Source: Mesorhizobium sp. M4B.F.Ca.ET.203.01.1.1 (GTDB taxonomy: Bacteria; Pseudomonadota; Alphaproteobacteria; Rhizobiales; Rhizobiaceae). Taken from it: DNA of 64,000 nt. A program made the translations under genes and the position numbers. The stretch spans positions 228,314 through 292,313 of the forward strand of contig NZ_SRUO01000007.1 in NCBI RefSeq assembly GCF_004791025.1, read 5' to 3'. The notes under the pieces were generated by a model that saw only the letters and a list, made by a program, of their open reading frames with translations, was not told the origin of the DNA and did not search any database. Below are positions 1 to 8,548 of the stretch, piece after piece. Position 1 is the first letter of the stretch. Each line of letters starts with the position of its first letter.

Positions 1-127
1 CATAGCGCTTGTATTCGCCAAAATACTTCGTGATCGCCGCCGTCAGCGACGTCTTGCCATGATCGACGTGGCCGATCGTGCCAATGTTCACATGCGGCTT
101 GGTGCGCTCGAATTTACCTTTTGCCAT
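1..127 (-). CDS. tuf: Elongation factor Tu, N-terminal part (runs off the window)
   Basis: EF-Tu is the GTPase that delivers aminoacyl-tRNA to the ribosome. Only the first 42 codons are inside the window. The start ([14 protein letters not shown]) and the P-loop G1 motif GHVDHGKTS at residues 19-27 are diagnostic. A purine-rich Shine-Dalgarno stretch (AAGGAAAGAG) precedes the ATG. Two tRNA genes, Gly and Tyr, lie upstream on the same strand, as in tufB-type operons. The remainder of the gene lies to the left of position 1. Confidence 0.97.
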   Translation of the reverse strand, partial: MAKGKFERTKPHVNIGTIGHVDHGKTSLTAAITKYFGEYKRY

Positions 128-365
128 AGTCTCTTTCCTTGGACGGCCTGGACATTCAGTTCAGTCGAATGCGGGGCGATTAGCGACAACGGCTGAAAAA
201 CACAAGTGCCTTGTGGCTGAGCGCCCTCGCTCGGTCCGAACCCATGATCCGATTTCGGGGGGTGTGGCGTGGATATAGGGTCGCTAGGCGAAAAATGAAA
301 TGGGCGAAAGCCGCCCCGGCCGCTGGCCCATTGCCGCTGCCGCATCGGTCTGATTTCTTCGCCGC

Positions 366-1253
366 ATGCAGTTCATCCCGACGAACATCCGCGGCCCGCT
401 GTTCATGGTCGTCTCGACCGGGTCCTACCTGGTCAACGATACGATGATGAAGCTCGCGACCACCGGCCTGCCGCCTTACGAGGTGCTGTTCCTGCGCGGC
501 GTCGCGGCGGCGCTCTGGGGAATTCCGCTGCTTGTCCTGCTCGGCTATGCCAGGCAGGTCCCTTTGATCTTCGAAAGGAAGGTGCTGCGCCGCAACCTGC
601 TCGAACTGGCGGCGATCCTTTGCTACGTCGTGGCGCTCGCCAACATGCAGATCGCCGATTCAACGGCGCTCGGGCAGATCACGCCGCTGCTGATGCTGGT
701 CGGCGCCTCGGTGCTGTTCGGCGAGCGTATCGGCGGCGCGCGCATGGCGCTGATCGGGGTCGGCTTCATCGGCGCGCTGATGGTGGCGCAGCCGACGATG
801 CAAGGGATTTCGGTCTATGCCTTGCTGGCGCTCGGCAACGCGGTCCTGTCGGCCGCGCGAGATCTTGCCGGCCGCAAGGTCGGCGCCGAGGTGCCGGGCA
901 TGATCGTCGCCATTTCCGCGGTCGTGGTCGTGCTGGTCGGCTCCGGCGTCGCGCATCTCGTTTCCGAGCCCTGGGTCATGCCGGAGCCCCGCCACCTCTT
1001 GCTCATCGCCGGCGCCGGACTGTTCCTGATCTTCGGCCATTTCTTCATCTTCATGGCCTATCGCGTCGGACCGACGAGCGCGGTGGCGCCGTTCTATTAT
1101 TGCTTCACCGTGTGGGCGGTCATCTCGGGCCTGCTGGTGTTCGGCCAGTTTCCGAACGCGCTCGCCGTCTGCGGCATCCTGCTGGTGGTGGCCAGCGGCC
1201 TTGCCATCGTGTCGCTGGACGAAAGAAGGCGCCGGCTGATACCGGTTGCCTAG
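366..1253 (+). CDS. DMT-superfamily (EamA) transporter
   Basis: A 295-residue integral membrane protein of the drug/metabolite transporter superfamily. It appears to have about ten hydrophobic helices arranged as two EamA repeats. The first repeat holds a family-like Glu/Arg segment (YEVLFLRGVAAALWG), and the second ends near residue 283. The substrate cannot be deduced; relatives export amino acids, nucleobases or drugs. It lies antisense between tuf and the tRNA-Gly/tRNA-Tyr pair, so it interrupts what looks like an old tRNA-tuf transcription unit. An ATG about 13 codons downstream (MVVSTGSYL) is an alternative start. Confidence 0.85.
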   Translation: MQFIPTNIRGPLFMVVSTGSYLVNDTMMKLATTGLPPYEVLFLRGVAAALWGIPLLVLLGYARQVPLIFERKVLRRNLLELAAILCYVVALANMQIADSTALGQITPLLMLVGASVLFGERIGGARMALIGVGFIGALMVAQPTMQGISVYALLALGNAVLSAARDLAGRKVGAEVPGMIVAISAVVVVLVGSGVAHLVSEPWVMPEPRHLLLIAGAGLFLIFGHFFIFMAYRVGPTSAVAPFYYCFTVWAVISGLLVFGQFPNALAVCGILLVVASGLAIVSLDERRRRLIPVA

Positions 1254-1322
1254 GCCAGGCAGCCAAGCGTTTGACTCCCAGGATTTCTGGGCGGCACTTC
1301 CGTGACTTTCATTCGGGAAATC

Positions 1323-1396
1323 TGGAGCGGGTAGCGGGAATCGAACCCGCATATTCAGCTTGGAAGGCTGCTGCTCTACCACTGAGCTATACCCGC
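1323..1396 (-). tRNA. tRNA-Gly (anticodon UCC)
   Basis: The 74-nt cloverleaf on the minus strand starts GCGGGTATAGCTCAG, has anticodon TCC in the loop CTTCCAA, carries the T-arm GGTTCGATTCC, and encodes the 3' CCA. It sits 89 bp from tRNA-Tyr on the same strand, and tuf lies further downstream. Confidence 0.97.
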
Positions 1397-1485
1397 GCCT
1401 TACACTGAAGTACCGGATTCACCCAAAAAGCGCCATGCGCTTTTCGGTCCGAGACTTTTTCGTTTCAGGGCTTCCGGGCCGGCAG

Positions 1486-1570
1486 TGGTGGAGAGGGTTG
1501 GATTCGAACCAACGTAGGCTAAGCCAACGGATTTACAGTCCGTCCCCTTTAACCACTCGGGCACCTCTCC
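1486..1570 (-). tRNA. tRNA-Tyr (anticodon GUA)
   Basis: An 85-nt class II tRNA on the minus strand with acceptor GGAGAGG, anticodon GTA in ACTGTAAAT, the long variable arm expected of bacterial tRNA-Tyr, T-arm GGTTCGAATCC and an encoded CCA. It is the first member of the Tyr-Gly pair upstream of tuf. Confidence 0.97.
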
Positions 1571-1779
1571 AGTCTGCCGCCGGAGCCATGCAACGAGGCA
1601 TTTGCCGATCCGGAGCCCGAGTAGAAGTCTTCTCCGAAATCAGCGAAGCGCCTTATGGCGGCAAGGCTGGTGGGTGTCAACCGCACGTCCCGGCAAAATG
1701 CGCTGAATTTGACAGCATCCTCGGCAAGCCGGCTTCTGCCAGTATCCATGGCCCGACGACACGGCTATAGAAGCCCGCC

Positions 1780-2634
1780 ATGAGCAAAGACAACAAGCCC
1801 GGAACACCCAAAGACACTCACTACGCCAAGCTGCGTCGCGCCCACCGCGACCAGAAGGCCGGCGGCGCACCCGCATTCCGGCCACGCCAGCCGCTGCCGC
1901 CGGGCGAATCCCCCGGCGACGGCCTGGTGCGGCTCTATGGGCTGCACACGGTGCGGGCGGCGCTCGACAATTCCCGGCGCAAGATCAGGAAAATGCTGGT
2001 GACGCGCAACGCGGCCGAGCGGCTGGCGATCGCCGACCTCGCCGCCCTGCCCTTCAAGGCCGAATTGGTCGAGCCAAAGGAGATCGACAGGATCACCGGA
2101 TCCGATGCAGTGCATCAGGGCGTGCTGATCGAGGCCGAGCCGCTGAAGCCGAAGCGCCTTGACGCGCTTGGCGACACTCAGTTGGTGCTCGTGCTCGACC
2201 AGGTCACCGATCCGCACAATGTCGGCGCGATCCTGCGCTCCGCGGTCGCTTTCGGAGTCGGCGCGCTGATCACCACGGCCCGCCACAGCCCGCAGGAATC
2301 GGGCGTGCTGGCGAAGTCGGCCTCCGGCGCGCTCGAGCATATCGACCAGATCGAGGTGAAGAACCTCGCCGACGCACTGGGACAACTGCACGAGGCCGGC
2401 TTCCAGACCATCGGGCTCGATTCGGACGGACCGGCCGAGCTGGAGAAAACATTCGCCGGCGACAAGATCGCCCTGGTGCTCGGCGCCGAAGGCAAGGGCC
2501 TGCGCCAGAAGACGCGCGACACGGTGACCGCGCTGGCCCGCCTCGACATGCCGGGTGCAATCCGCTCGTTGAACGTTTCCAACGCGGCGGCGGTGAGCCT
2601 TTATGCGGCGCGCGCATTCCTGAAGCGCGGCTGA
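1780..2634 (+). CDS. rlmB: 23S rRNA (guanosine-2'-O)-methyltransferase, RlmB/TrmH type
   Basis: A SPOUT-class methyltransferase that places a 2'-O-methyl group on rRNA (G2251 in the E. coli RlmB family). Of its 284 residues, about 1-45 form a basic N-terminal extension. A SpoU substrate-binding domain spans about 48-120 and the knotted SpoU domain about 128-275. The three family motifs are visible: NVGAILRSA, LVLGAEGKGLR and IRSLNVSNAAAVSLY. The adjacent tRNA-Tyr, tRNA-Gly and tuf run in the opposite direction. Assignment to RlmB rather than another TrmH paralogue rests on the presence of the substrate-binding domain. Confidence 0.92.
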   Translation: MSKDNKPGTPKDTHYAKLRRAHRDQKAGGAPAFRPRQPLPPGESPGDGLVRLYGLHTVRAALDNSRRKIRKMLVTRNAAERLAIADLAALPFKAELVEPKEIDRITGSDAVHQGVLIEAEPLKPKRLDALGDTQLVLVLDQVTDPHNVGAILRSAVAFGVGALITTARHSPQESGVLAKSASGALEHIDQIEVKNLADALGQLHEAGFQTIGLDSDGPAELEKTFAGDKIALVLGAEGKGLRQKTRDTVTALARLDMPGAIRSLNVSNAAAVSLYAARAFLKRG

Positions 2635-2766
2635 GACCGAAGCGGCAGTCCGCCTTAACCGGAAAGATCAAGAACGAGAAACGGATCCCAGCAACAACGC
2701 TGGAAGCCGCTCTCGGACAGGAAAGGAGCAGGCGGCTTGGGAACGTTGCGCCGCCCTCTCCTGATC

Positions 2767-3684
2767 CTATGCTGCCTTGCCTTTGGTTTCCGCCGCGTCG
2801 CCGCCGACCTCGAAATTCGCCATTCGCTCCAGCGCCCTGACCAGCGCCGAGTGATCCTCCTTCGCACCGCCATTGGCAGCGCAGGAATTGAACAGCTGCT
2901 GTGTGGTCGAGGTGTTGGGCAGCGAGACGCCAAGCGCCTTGGCGCCCTCCAGCGCCAGGTTGAGGTCCTTCTGGTGCAGTTCGATACGGAAGCCCGGCGC
3001 GAAGGTTCGCTTGATCATGCGCTCGCCATGCACTTCGAGGATGCGCGAGGCGGCGAGCCCGCCCATCAGCGCTTGGCGAACCTTGGCCGGATCGGCGCCC
3101 GCCTTCGAGGCGAAGACGAGGGCTTCGCCGACTGCCTCGATCGTGAGGGCAACGACGATCTGGTTGGCGACCTTGGTCGTCTGGCCGACGCCGTTCGGGC
3201 CGACGAGCGTGATGTTCTTGCCCATCTTCTCGAACACCGGCCTGGCACGCTCGAAGGCCGTTTCCTCGCCGCCGACCATGATGGTGAGCGAGGCCGCCTT
3301 GGCGCCGACCTCGCCGCCCGATACCGGCGCGTCGAGATAGTCGCAGCCGAGATCGTTGATCCTTTTCGCGAATTCCTTGGTGGCGATAGGTGAGATCGAG
3401 CTCATGTCGATGACGAGCTTGCCCTTGGACAGGCCGGAGGCGACGCCGTGCTGGCCGAACAGGACGTCGGCGACTTGAGGCGTATCAGGCACCATCGTGA
3501 TGATGATATCAGCCGCCTTCGCCACGGCGGCATGGCCGGTGACGGTCTTCAGCCCCTTGCCGATCAGGTCAGCCGGCGGTTTGGAGCGATGGTCGCTGGC
3601 GACGACGGGGTAGCCGGCATCCAGCAAATGCCCCGCCATCGGCGCGCCCATGATGCCGAGGCCAATAAAGCCGATGGTTTCCAT
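2767..3684 (-). CDS. glxR: 2-hydroxy-3-oxopropionate (tartronate semialdehyde) reductase
   Basis: An NAD(P)H-dependent member of the beta-hydroxyacid dehydrogenase family, 305 residues. It should reduce tartronate semialdehyde, the Gcl product, to D-glycerate. The Rossmann motif GFIGLGIMGAPMAG is at about 5-18, the substrate-binding signature DAPVSGGEVGA at about 118-128, and the catalytic Lys lies in QTTKVANQ at about residue 171. It is the last gene of gcl-hyi-glxR. The 107-bp gap from hyi holds a palindromic repeat that could reduce read-through. Family members with 3-hydroxyisobutyrate activity look similar, so the assignment leans on the operon. Confidence 0.9.
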   Translation of the reverse strand: METIGFIGLGIMGAPMAGHLLDAGYPVVASDHRSKPPADLIGKGLKTVTGHAAVAKAADIIITMVPDTPQVADVLFGQHGVASGLSKGKLVIDMSSISPIATKEFAKRINDLGCDYLDAPVSGGEVGAKAASLTIMVGGEETAFERARPVFEKMGKNITLVGPNGVGQTTKVANQIVVALTIEAVGEALVFASKAGADPAKVRQALMGGLAASRILEVHGERMIKRTFAPGFRIELHQKDLNLALEGAKALGVSLPNTSTTQQLFNSCAANGGAKEDHSALVRALERMANFEVGGDAAETKGKAA

Positions 3685-3727
3685 TGGTTCGCTCCTGAAA
3701 TTCGTAACTGCAACTAGCCGAAGGTAC

Positions 3728-3786
3728 GGCGCTGCCCCTCATCCGCCTGCCGGCACGTTCTCCCCGTATAGTGACGGGGAGAAGGA
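3728..3786. repeat. Rhizobial intergenic palindromic repeat
   Basis: It contains a perfect 10-bp inverted repeat (TTCTCCCCGT at 3758-3767, ACGGGGAGAA at 3774-3783, six-base loop) preceded by a GGCGCTGCCCCTCATCCGCC-like arm. The whole resembles a mosaic element I recognise as abundant in intergenic DNA of Rhizobium and Mesorhizobium. Here it sits inside the glyoxylate operon between hyi and glxR, where it could act as an attenuator or an RNA-stability hairpin. Confidence 0.75.
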
Positions 3787-3791
3787 AGGCT

Positions 3792-4589
3792 TTAGGCGGC
3801 CGCGCTGCCCTGGCCGGCCAATGCCTTGAACCAGCCCAGCCCTGCGTCCGTGCCGGCCTTCGGCTTGTATTCGGCGCCAATCCAGCCGGAATAGCCGAGC
3901 CGGTCGATGTGTTCGTAGAGGAAGGGATAGTTGATCTCGCCCGTCCCCGGCTCGTGACGGCCGGGATTGTCCGCAAGCTGGATATGCGCGATGCGGCCGA
4001 GGTTCGCCTCGATGGTACGGGCGAGATCCCCCTCCATGATCTGCATGTGGTAGATGTCGTATTGCAGGAACAGGTTCTTCGAGCCTATGCGGTCGATCAG
4101 CGCCAGCGCCTGGTCCGAATAGTTCAGGAAGAAGCCCGGAATGTCGCGCGTGTTGATCGGCTCGATCAAAAGCCGGATGCCGGCCTGCTCCAGCTTCTCG
4201 GCCGCGAAAGCCAGATTCTCGGCAAAGACGTTCTCCAGCACCGCGCGGTCGGCTCCCTGTGGTGCGATGCCGGCAAGGCAGTTGATCTGCTCGCAGCCGA
4301 GCGCATGCGCATAGGTGATGGCCTTGGCCACCCCTTGCCGGAATTCCGGTACCCGATCGGGAAGCACGGCAATGCCGCGCTCGCCCTTTGCCCAGTCGCC
4401 CGGCGGCAAGTTGAACAGAACCTGCGTCAGCCCGTTCTTCTTCAGGCGCGCGGCGACGACGTCCGGCGCATGATCGTAAGGGCCGATATATTCGACGCCC
4501 TTGAAGCCGGCGCGGGCGGCGGCATCGAAGCGGTCGAGGAACTCGTGCTCGCCAAAGAGCATCGACAGATTGGCTGAAAAACGCGGCAT
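3792..4589 (-). CDS. hyi: Hydroxypyruvate isomerase
   Basis: A 265-residue TIM-barrel enzyme of the xylose-isomerase/AP-endonuclease-2 superfamily that interconverts hydroxypyruvate and tartronate semialdehyde. The start MPRFSANLSMLF and the downstream elements LIEPINTRDIPGF, LQYDIYHMQI and GAEYKP carry the acidic and His residues expected for metal-bound catalysis. I chose the ATG at 4589 rather than an in-frame start at 4619 because GGAGAAAAAG precedes it and homologues begin MPRFSANL. It lies 26 bp downstream of gcl in the same operon. Confidence 0.92.
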   Translation of the reverse strand: MPRFSANLSMLFGEHEFLDRFDAAARAGFKGVEYIGPYDHAPDVVAARLKKNGLTQVLFNLPPGDWAKGERGIAVLPDRVPEFRQGVAKAITYAHALGCEQINCLAGIAPQGADRAVLENVFAENLAFAAEKLEQAGIRLLIEPINTRDIPGFFLNYSDQALALIDRIGSKNLFLQYDIYHMQIMEGDLARTIEANLGRIAHIQLADNPGRHEPGTGEINYPFLYEHIDRLGYSGWIGAEYKPKAGTDAGLGWFKALAGQGSAAA

Positions 4590-4615
4590 TCTTTTTCTCC
4601 TTCTCCCCGCCGGGC

Positions 4616-6397
4616 TCAATCCAACATCATGATGGCCGTCGGCGCATCCTCATTGCGTTCGGCCAATTCCTCGAACTCGGTGATCTTGTCGATTTCCGTG
4701 CCCATGGAAATGTTGGTGACGCGCTCGAGGATGAATTCGAGCACGACCGGAACCTGGTGCTCCTTCATCAGCCGCTGCGCCTGCTTGAAGGCGCCGGCGA
4801 ACTCTTCCGGCTTGCGCACCCTGACCGCCTTGCAGCCCATCGCCTCTGCGACCGCGACATGGTCGACGCCGTAGCCCGCTTCGGGATCGTTCGCCCGGTT
4901 GACGTTCTCGAAGGCAAGGCTGACCTCGTAGTCCATCGAGAAGCCGCGCTGCGCCTGGCGGATCAGGCCGAGATAGGCGTTGTTCACGACGACGTGGATA
5001 TAGGGCAATTTGTGCTGCGCCCCGACCGCCAGTTCCTCGATCATGAACTGAAAATCGTAGTCGCCGGAGAGCGCGACGATATCGCGGTCCGGATCGGCCG
5101 CGCGCACGCCGAGCGCCGCCGGCAGCGTCCAGCCGAGCGGGCCGGCCTGGCCGCAATTGATCCAGTTGCGCGGCTTGTAGACATGCAGGAACTGCGCGCC
5201 GGCGATCTGCGACAGGCCGATCGTGGTGACATAGGTGGTGTCGCGGCCGAAAGCCTTGTTCATCTCCTCATAGACGCGCTGCGGCTTCAGCGGCACCTGC
5301 TCGAAATGCGTCTTGCGCTTCATCGTCTTCTTGCGCTGCTGGCATTCCTTCGCCCAGCCCGACCAGTCGCGCAGCTTGCCCGCCGTCCGCCATTCGGTGG
5401 CGACGTCGAGCAGCATCTTCAGCGCCGCACCGGCATCCGAGACGACGCCGAGGTCAGGCGCGAAGACCCGGCCGATCTGGGTAGGCTCGATATCTACATG
5501 GATGAATTTCTTGCCCTTGGTGTAGACGTCGACCGAGCCGGTGTGGCGGTTGGCCCAGCGGTTGCCGATGCCGAAGACGAAGTCGGCTTCCAGCATCGTC
5601 GCATTGCCATAGCGGTGCGAGGTCTGCAGGCCGCACATGCCGGCCATCAGCCGATGGTCGTCGGGGATCGTGCCCCAGCCCATCAGCGTCGGGATGACCG
5701 GCACGCCGGTGACCTCGGCGAACTCGATCAGCAGGTCGGACGCATCGGCATTGATGATGCCGCCGCCGGCGACGATCAGCGGCCTTTCCGCCTGATTGAG
5801 CATCGTCAGCGCCTTCTCGGCCTGGGCGCGCGTCATCGCCGGCTTGAACCGGGCGAGCGGCTCGTAGGCGTCGATGTCGAATTCGATCTCGGCCATCTGC
5901 ACATCGACCGGCAGGTCGATGAGGACCGGACCCGGCCGCGACGAGCGCATCAGATGAAAGGCCTTCTGCAGCGCCATCGGCACCAGATAGGGTTCCATGA
6001 CGGTGACCGCCCATTTGGCGACCGGCGAGGCGATCGCGGCGATGTCGACGGCCTGGAAATCCTCCTTGTTGAGGCGCGCGCGGGGAGCTTGGCCAGTTAT
6101 GCACAGGATCGGAATGGAGTCGGCCGCCGCCGAATAGAGCCCGGTGATCATGTCGGTGCCGGCCGGGCCCGAGGTACCGATGCAGAGGCCGATATTGCCG
6201 GCCTTGGCCCGCGTATAGCCTTCGGCCATATGCGAGGCGCCTTCGACATGGCGCGCGAGCACGTGGCGGATGGTGCCCCTCGCCTTCAACGCCGAATAAA
6301 GCGGGTTGATCGCCGCGCCCGGCACGCCGAAGGCGCACGAAATGCCCTCCTTTTCGAGAACGAGAACGGCAGCGTCGACAGCGCGCATCCTGGCCAT
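4616..6397 (-). CDS. gcl: Glyoxylate carboligase (tartronate-semialdehyde synthase)
   Basis: A thiamine-diphosphate enzyme that condenses two glyoxylates into tartronate semialdehyde plus CO2, the entry step of the glycerate pathway. The protein is 593 residues from the chosen ATG, with an N-terminal TPP-binding Pyr domain, a central domain and a C-terminal PP domain ([14 protein letters not shown] matches the GDG-type cofactor motif). The N-terminal region has a Val (GVPGA) where related carboligases have the catalytic Glu, as is typical of Gcl. The start at 6397 has GGAGG eight bases upstream; the GTG at 6412 overlaps that Shine-Dalgarno and is unlikely. It heads the operon and is divergent from the IclR gene. 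Confidence 0.95.
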   Translation of the reverse strand: MARMRAVDAAVLVLEKEGISCAFGVPGAAINPLYSALKARGTIRHVLARHVEGASHMAEGYTRAKAGNIGLCIGTSGPAGTDMITGLYSAAADSIPILCITGQAPRARLNKEDFQAVDIAAIASPVAKWAVTVMEPYLVPMALQKAFHLMRSSRPGPVLIDLPVDVQMAEIEFDIDAYEPLARFKPAMTRAQAEKALTMLNQAERPLIVAGGGIINADASDLLIEFAEVTGVPVIPTLMGWGTIPDDHRLMAGMCGLQTSHRYGNATMLEADFVFGIGNRWANRHTGSVDVYTKGKKFIHVDIEPTQIGRVFAPDLGVVSDAGAALKMLLDVATEWRTAGKLRDWSGWAKECQQRKKTMKRKTHFEQVPLKPQRVYEEMNKAFGRDTTYVTTIGLSQIAGAQFLHVYKPRNWINCGQAGPLGWTLPAALGVRAADPDRDIVALSGDYDFQFMIEELAVGAQHKLPYIHVVVNNAYLGLIRQAQRGFSMDYEVSLAFENVNRANDPEAGYGVDHVAVAEAMGCKAVRVRKPEEFAGAFKQAQRLMKEHQVPVVLEFILERVTNISMGTEIDKITEFEELAERNEDAPTAIMMLD

Positions 6398-6480
6398 TTG
6401 CAAAGCCTCCACGAATTTGTTGGTTGGCTGAGAATGCCAGCACGCCCGCTATTTTTCAATTTTTTCAGAATATTTTTTCA

Positions 6481-6490
6481 TTTCTAGAAA
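6481..6490. promoter_or_regulatory. Candidate operator palindrome upstream of gcl
   Basis: A perfect 10-bp palindrome, TTTCTAGAAA, lies in an A/T-rich stretch about 85 bp upstream of gcl in the divergent gcl/IclR intergenic region. It is short, and its link to the regulator is inferred only from position. Confidence 0.35.
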
Positions 6491-6553
6491 ATGACTTTTA
6501 CGATATGATTTTACTGCGCTTTCCGTTTTCCAAGAATTCAGCCTCGCGGAGCG

Positions 6554-6570
6554 ATGAAAAACTTTTTCAT
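6554..6570. promoter_or_regulatory. Candidate IclR-family operator
   Basis: A 17-bp perfect inverted repeat around a single central base, ATGAAAAACTTTTTCAT, lies 33 bp upstream of the IclR start. The A-run/T-run symmetry resembles operators described for glyoxylate/allantoin IclR regulators such as AllR (GGAAAA...TTTTCC). Binding here would fit autoregulation and control of the divergent gcl operon. Confidence 0.5.
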
Positions 6571-6603
6571 TGCCAAATCGGCGAAATCGGCGAGAATGCC
6601 ATC

Positions 6604-7473
6604 ATGGAAACCAGCGAAAAACGGCAGCGCGGCCGTCCGCGCTCCTTCAACGGCCCGTCCGAAGCCGCCTCCGTGCAGTCGCTCGACCGCGCCTTGCGCA
6701 TCCTTGCCATCGTCGCCGAAGGCAGCGGCCTGTCGCTGAGCGAGATATCGGCGCAAAGCGGCCTTGCCGCCTCCACCGCCTACCGCATGCTTACGACGCT
6801 GGAGAACCACGGCATGGTGGAGTTCGACGGCACCGACCAGCTGTGGTCGATCGGCGTCGAGACCTACCGCATGGGCGCCGCGTTCCTGCGCCGCCGCAAA
6901 CTGGTCGATCGCGCCCGCATCGTCATGCAGGAACTGATGGAAAAGACCGGCGAGACCTCCAATCTCGGCGTTGCCGAGGACGATTGCGTCGTCTTCGTCA
7001 GCCAGGTCGAGACGCACCAGGCGATCCGCGCCTTCTTCCGGCCGGGCACGCGCAGCTCCTTCCATGCCTCCGGCATCGGCAAGGCGGTGCTGGCGCATCT
7101 CGATCCCGAGCGTGTCGCTGCCATCCTGCGCCGCGCCGGGCTTGAGCGCTTCACCGAAAAGACGCTTTCCGACATCTCGGCGCTGGCCCGCGACCTTGTC
7201 GCGATCAAGCATCGCGGCTGGTCGGTCGACGACGAGGAGCGGCACCCGGGAATGCGCTGCGTGGCCGCCGCCATCTTCAACGAGTTCGGCGAGCCGATCG
7301 GCGGCGTTTCGGTGTCCGGGCCCACCGTTCGGGTGACGCCGGAGCGTCTGGCCGAGATCGGTCCGCTGGTGCGCGAAGCGGCGACCGAGATAACCAGGAT
7401 GATCGGCGGGCATTCTTCACAAGGCACTGCCGAGGCATCGCTGTTCGAGGTCAGCGCCACGCGCTTGCCTTGA
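6604..7473 (+). CDS. IclR-family transcriptional regulator of the glyoxylate operon
   Basis: A 289-residue IclR-family repressor. A winged helix-turn-helix at about 22-80 (LSLSEISAQSGLAASTAYRML) is followed by the effector-binding IclR domain at about 95-265. The N-terminus has an arm QRGRPRSF. An upstream in-frame GTG would add 60 unusual residues; METSEKRQRG is the natural beginning. Divergent orientation from gcl-hyi-glxR and the intergenic palindromes suggest that it senses glyoxylate, allantoin or a related metabolite and controls that operon. The ligand is inferred, not visible. Confidence 0.88.
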   Translation: METSEKRQRGRPRSFNGPSEAASVQSLDRALRILAIVAEGSGLSLSEISAQSGLAASTAYRMLTTLENHGMVEFDGTDQLWSIGVETYRMGAAFLRRRKLVDRARIVMQELMEKTGETSNLGVAEDDCVVFVSQVETHQAIRAFFRPGTRSSFHASGIGKAVLAHLDPERVAAILRRAGLERFTEKTLSDISALARDLVAIKHRGWSVDDEERHPGMRCVAAAIFNEFGEPIGGVSVSGPTVRVTPERLAEIGPLVREAATEITRMIGGHSSQGTAEASLFEVSATRLP

Positions 7474-7547
7474 CTCTGGCCCGACTTGACACCGGTCCGG
7501 CAACGGGTCGAAGTCTGCGCCTCCGATCCATTCCCGCCCGGAAACGC

Positions 7548-8006
7548 ATGAGCCTCCAGTCCGTCAAAGCCTTCTTCGCCGAGCATGCCCCCGACATCGC
7601 GGTGATCGAAACGCCGACAAGCTCGGCGACCGTGGCGCTCGCGGCCGAAGCGCATGGCGTCGAGCCGGGACAGATCGCCAAGACGATCTGCATGCGGGTC
7701 GGCGTGCGGGTGCTGCTGGTGGTCGCCCGCGGCGACGCGCGCATCGACAACCGCAAATCGCGCGACGCCTTCGGTGGCAAGCCGCGCATGCTCGATGCCG
7801 AACAGGTGGCCGAGATCACCGGCCATCCGGTCGGCGGCGTCTGCCCCTTCGGCCTCGCCTCGCCCTTGCCGATCTACTGCGATGTGTCGCTGCGCGCCTT
7901 TGCCGAGGTCGTGCCGGCCGCCGGCGCCACCAATGCCGCGGTCAGGATCGGCGTCGATCGCATGGCGGGCCTGGTCAGCGCCGAATGGTGCGACATCTGC
8001 CAGTAG
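7548..8006 (+). CDS. YbaK/ProX-family aminoacyl-tRNA deacylase
   Basis: A 152-residue YbaK/aminoacyl-tRNA deacylase-associated domain protein. Family members hydrolyse mischarged tRNAs such as Cys- or Ala-tRNA(Pro). Visible family features are QIAKTICMRVG with the conserved Lys, the LVVARGDARID segment and the glycine-rich GGVCPFGLASPLPIYCD near the C-terminus. The ATG at 7548 (MSLQSVKAFF) is preferred because residues before it look like noise and overlap the IclR stop. It ends exactly where the next gene, on the opposite strand, ends; there is no spacer. Confidence 0.85.
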   Translation: MSLQSVKAFFAEHAPDIAVIETPTSSATVALAAEAHGVEPGQIAKTICMRVGVRVLLVVARGDARIDNRKSRDAFGGKPRMLDAEQVAEITGHPVGGVCPFGLASPLPIYCDVSLRAFAEVVPAAGATNAAVRIGVDRMAGLVSAEWCDICQ

Positions 8007-8363
8007 CTACCCGTTCGGCAGCGCGCTCTTGCCCGCGATCTCGAAGAAGTCGAGCAGGATCGCCAGGCCGACGCCGCTTGCGGTGAAGATCAGGCCGGTG
8101 ATGAAGATGCGGTTGGCCCGCTCGTAGATCGGCTTTTGCAGCGAGCTTACGTCGAGCAGCAAGGACAGCGCCCGCATCTGCAGCGCGATGCCGATCAGGA
8201 TCGGCAGCACCGCCAGCAGATGGTAGGTTTGCCATGGGATCGGGTTGGCGGCCCAATGGGTGATGAAGCCCAGCGAAAATGCCAGCAGGATGCCGACGGT
8301 GGTGACCGTGCCGTTGCGGAAAACGGGCTCGATCAAGTCTTGCTTCGGATCCTGTTCGTCCAA
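8007..8363 (-). CDS. Small three-helix membrane protein of unknown function
   Basis: A 118-residue protein with a short acidic N-terminal tail and predicted transmembrane helices at about 18-37, 46-63 and 86-108. I recognise no motif that assigns a function. It is convergent with the YbaK gene and the two stop codons abut, so their mRNAs may overlap at the 3' ends. The start ATG is preceded by GAGGGACGCTTG. Confidence 0.7.
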   Translation of the reverse strand: MDEQDPKQDLIEPVFRNGTVTTVGILLAFSLGFITHWAANPIPWQTYHLLAVLPILIGIALQMRALSLLLDVSSLQKPIYERANRIFITGLIFTASGVGLAILLDFFEIAGKSALPNG

Positions 8364-8490
8364 GCGTCCCTCCTCGGTTTGGCCGTTGGGGCGAGATTAG
8401 ACGCTCGCAAAATCGCTGTACACCGCCGACGGCGGAGGCTTTTCAACTTGAAAGCCTTGTCAACGCAACAGGGCCAGCCCCCCGACGGCA

Positions 8491-8521
8491 GAAGAAGGGG
8501 CCACGGAGAAGCCCCTTCTTC
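8491..8521. terminator. Hairpin between two minus-strand genes
   Basis: An 11-bp perfect stem (GAAGAAGGGGC / GCCCCTTCTTC) with a nine-base loop lies just downstream of the BA14K-family gene. There is no long U-run, so it is a probable but imperfect terminator. Confidence 0.5.
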
Positions 8522-8548
8522 CGGTTGCCTGAGGCGGTTCACCTCCTC

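Noticed and set aside
4757..6487. 576-codon open frame antisense to gcl
   Set aside because: Same effect of codon bias; the protein lacks hydrophobic core patterning and overlaps the intergenic operator region.
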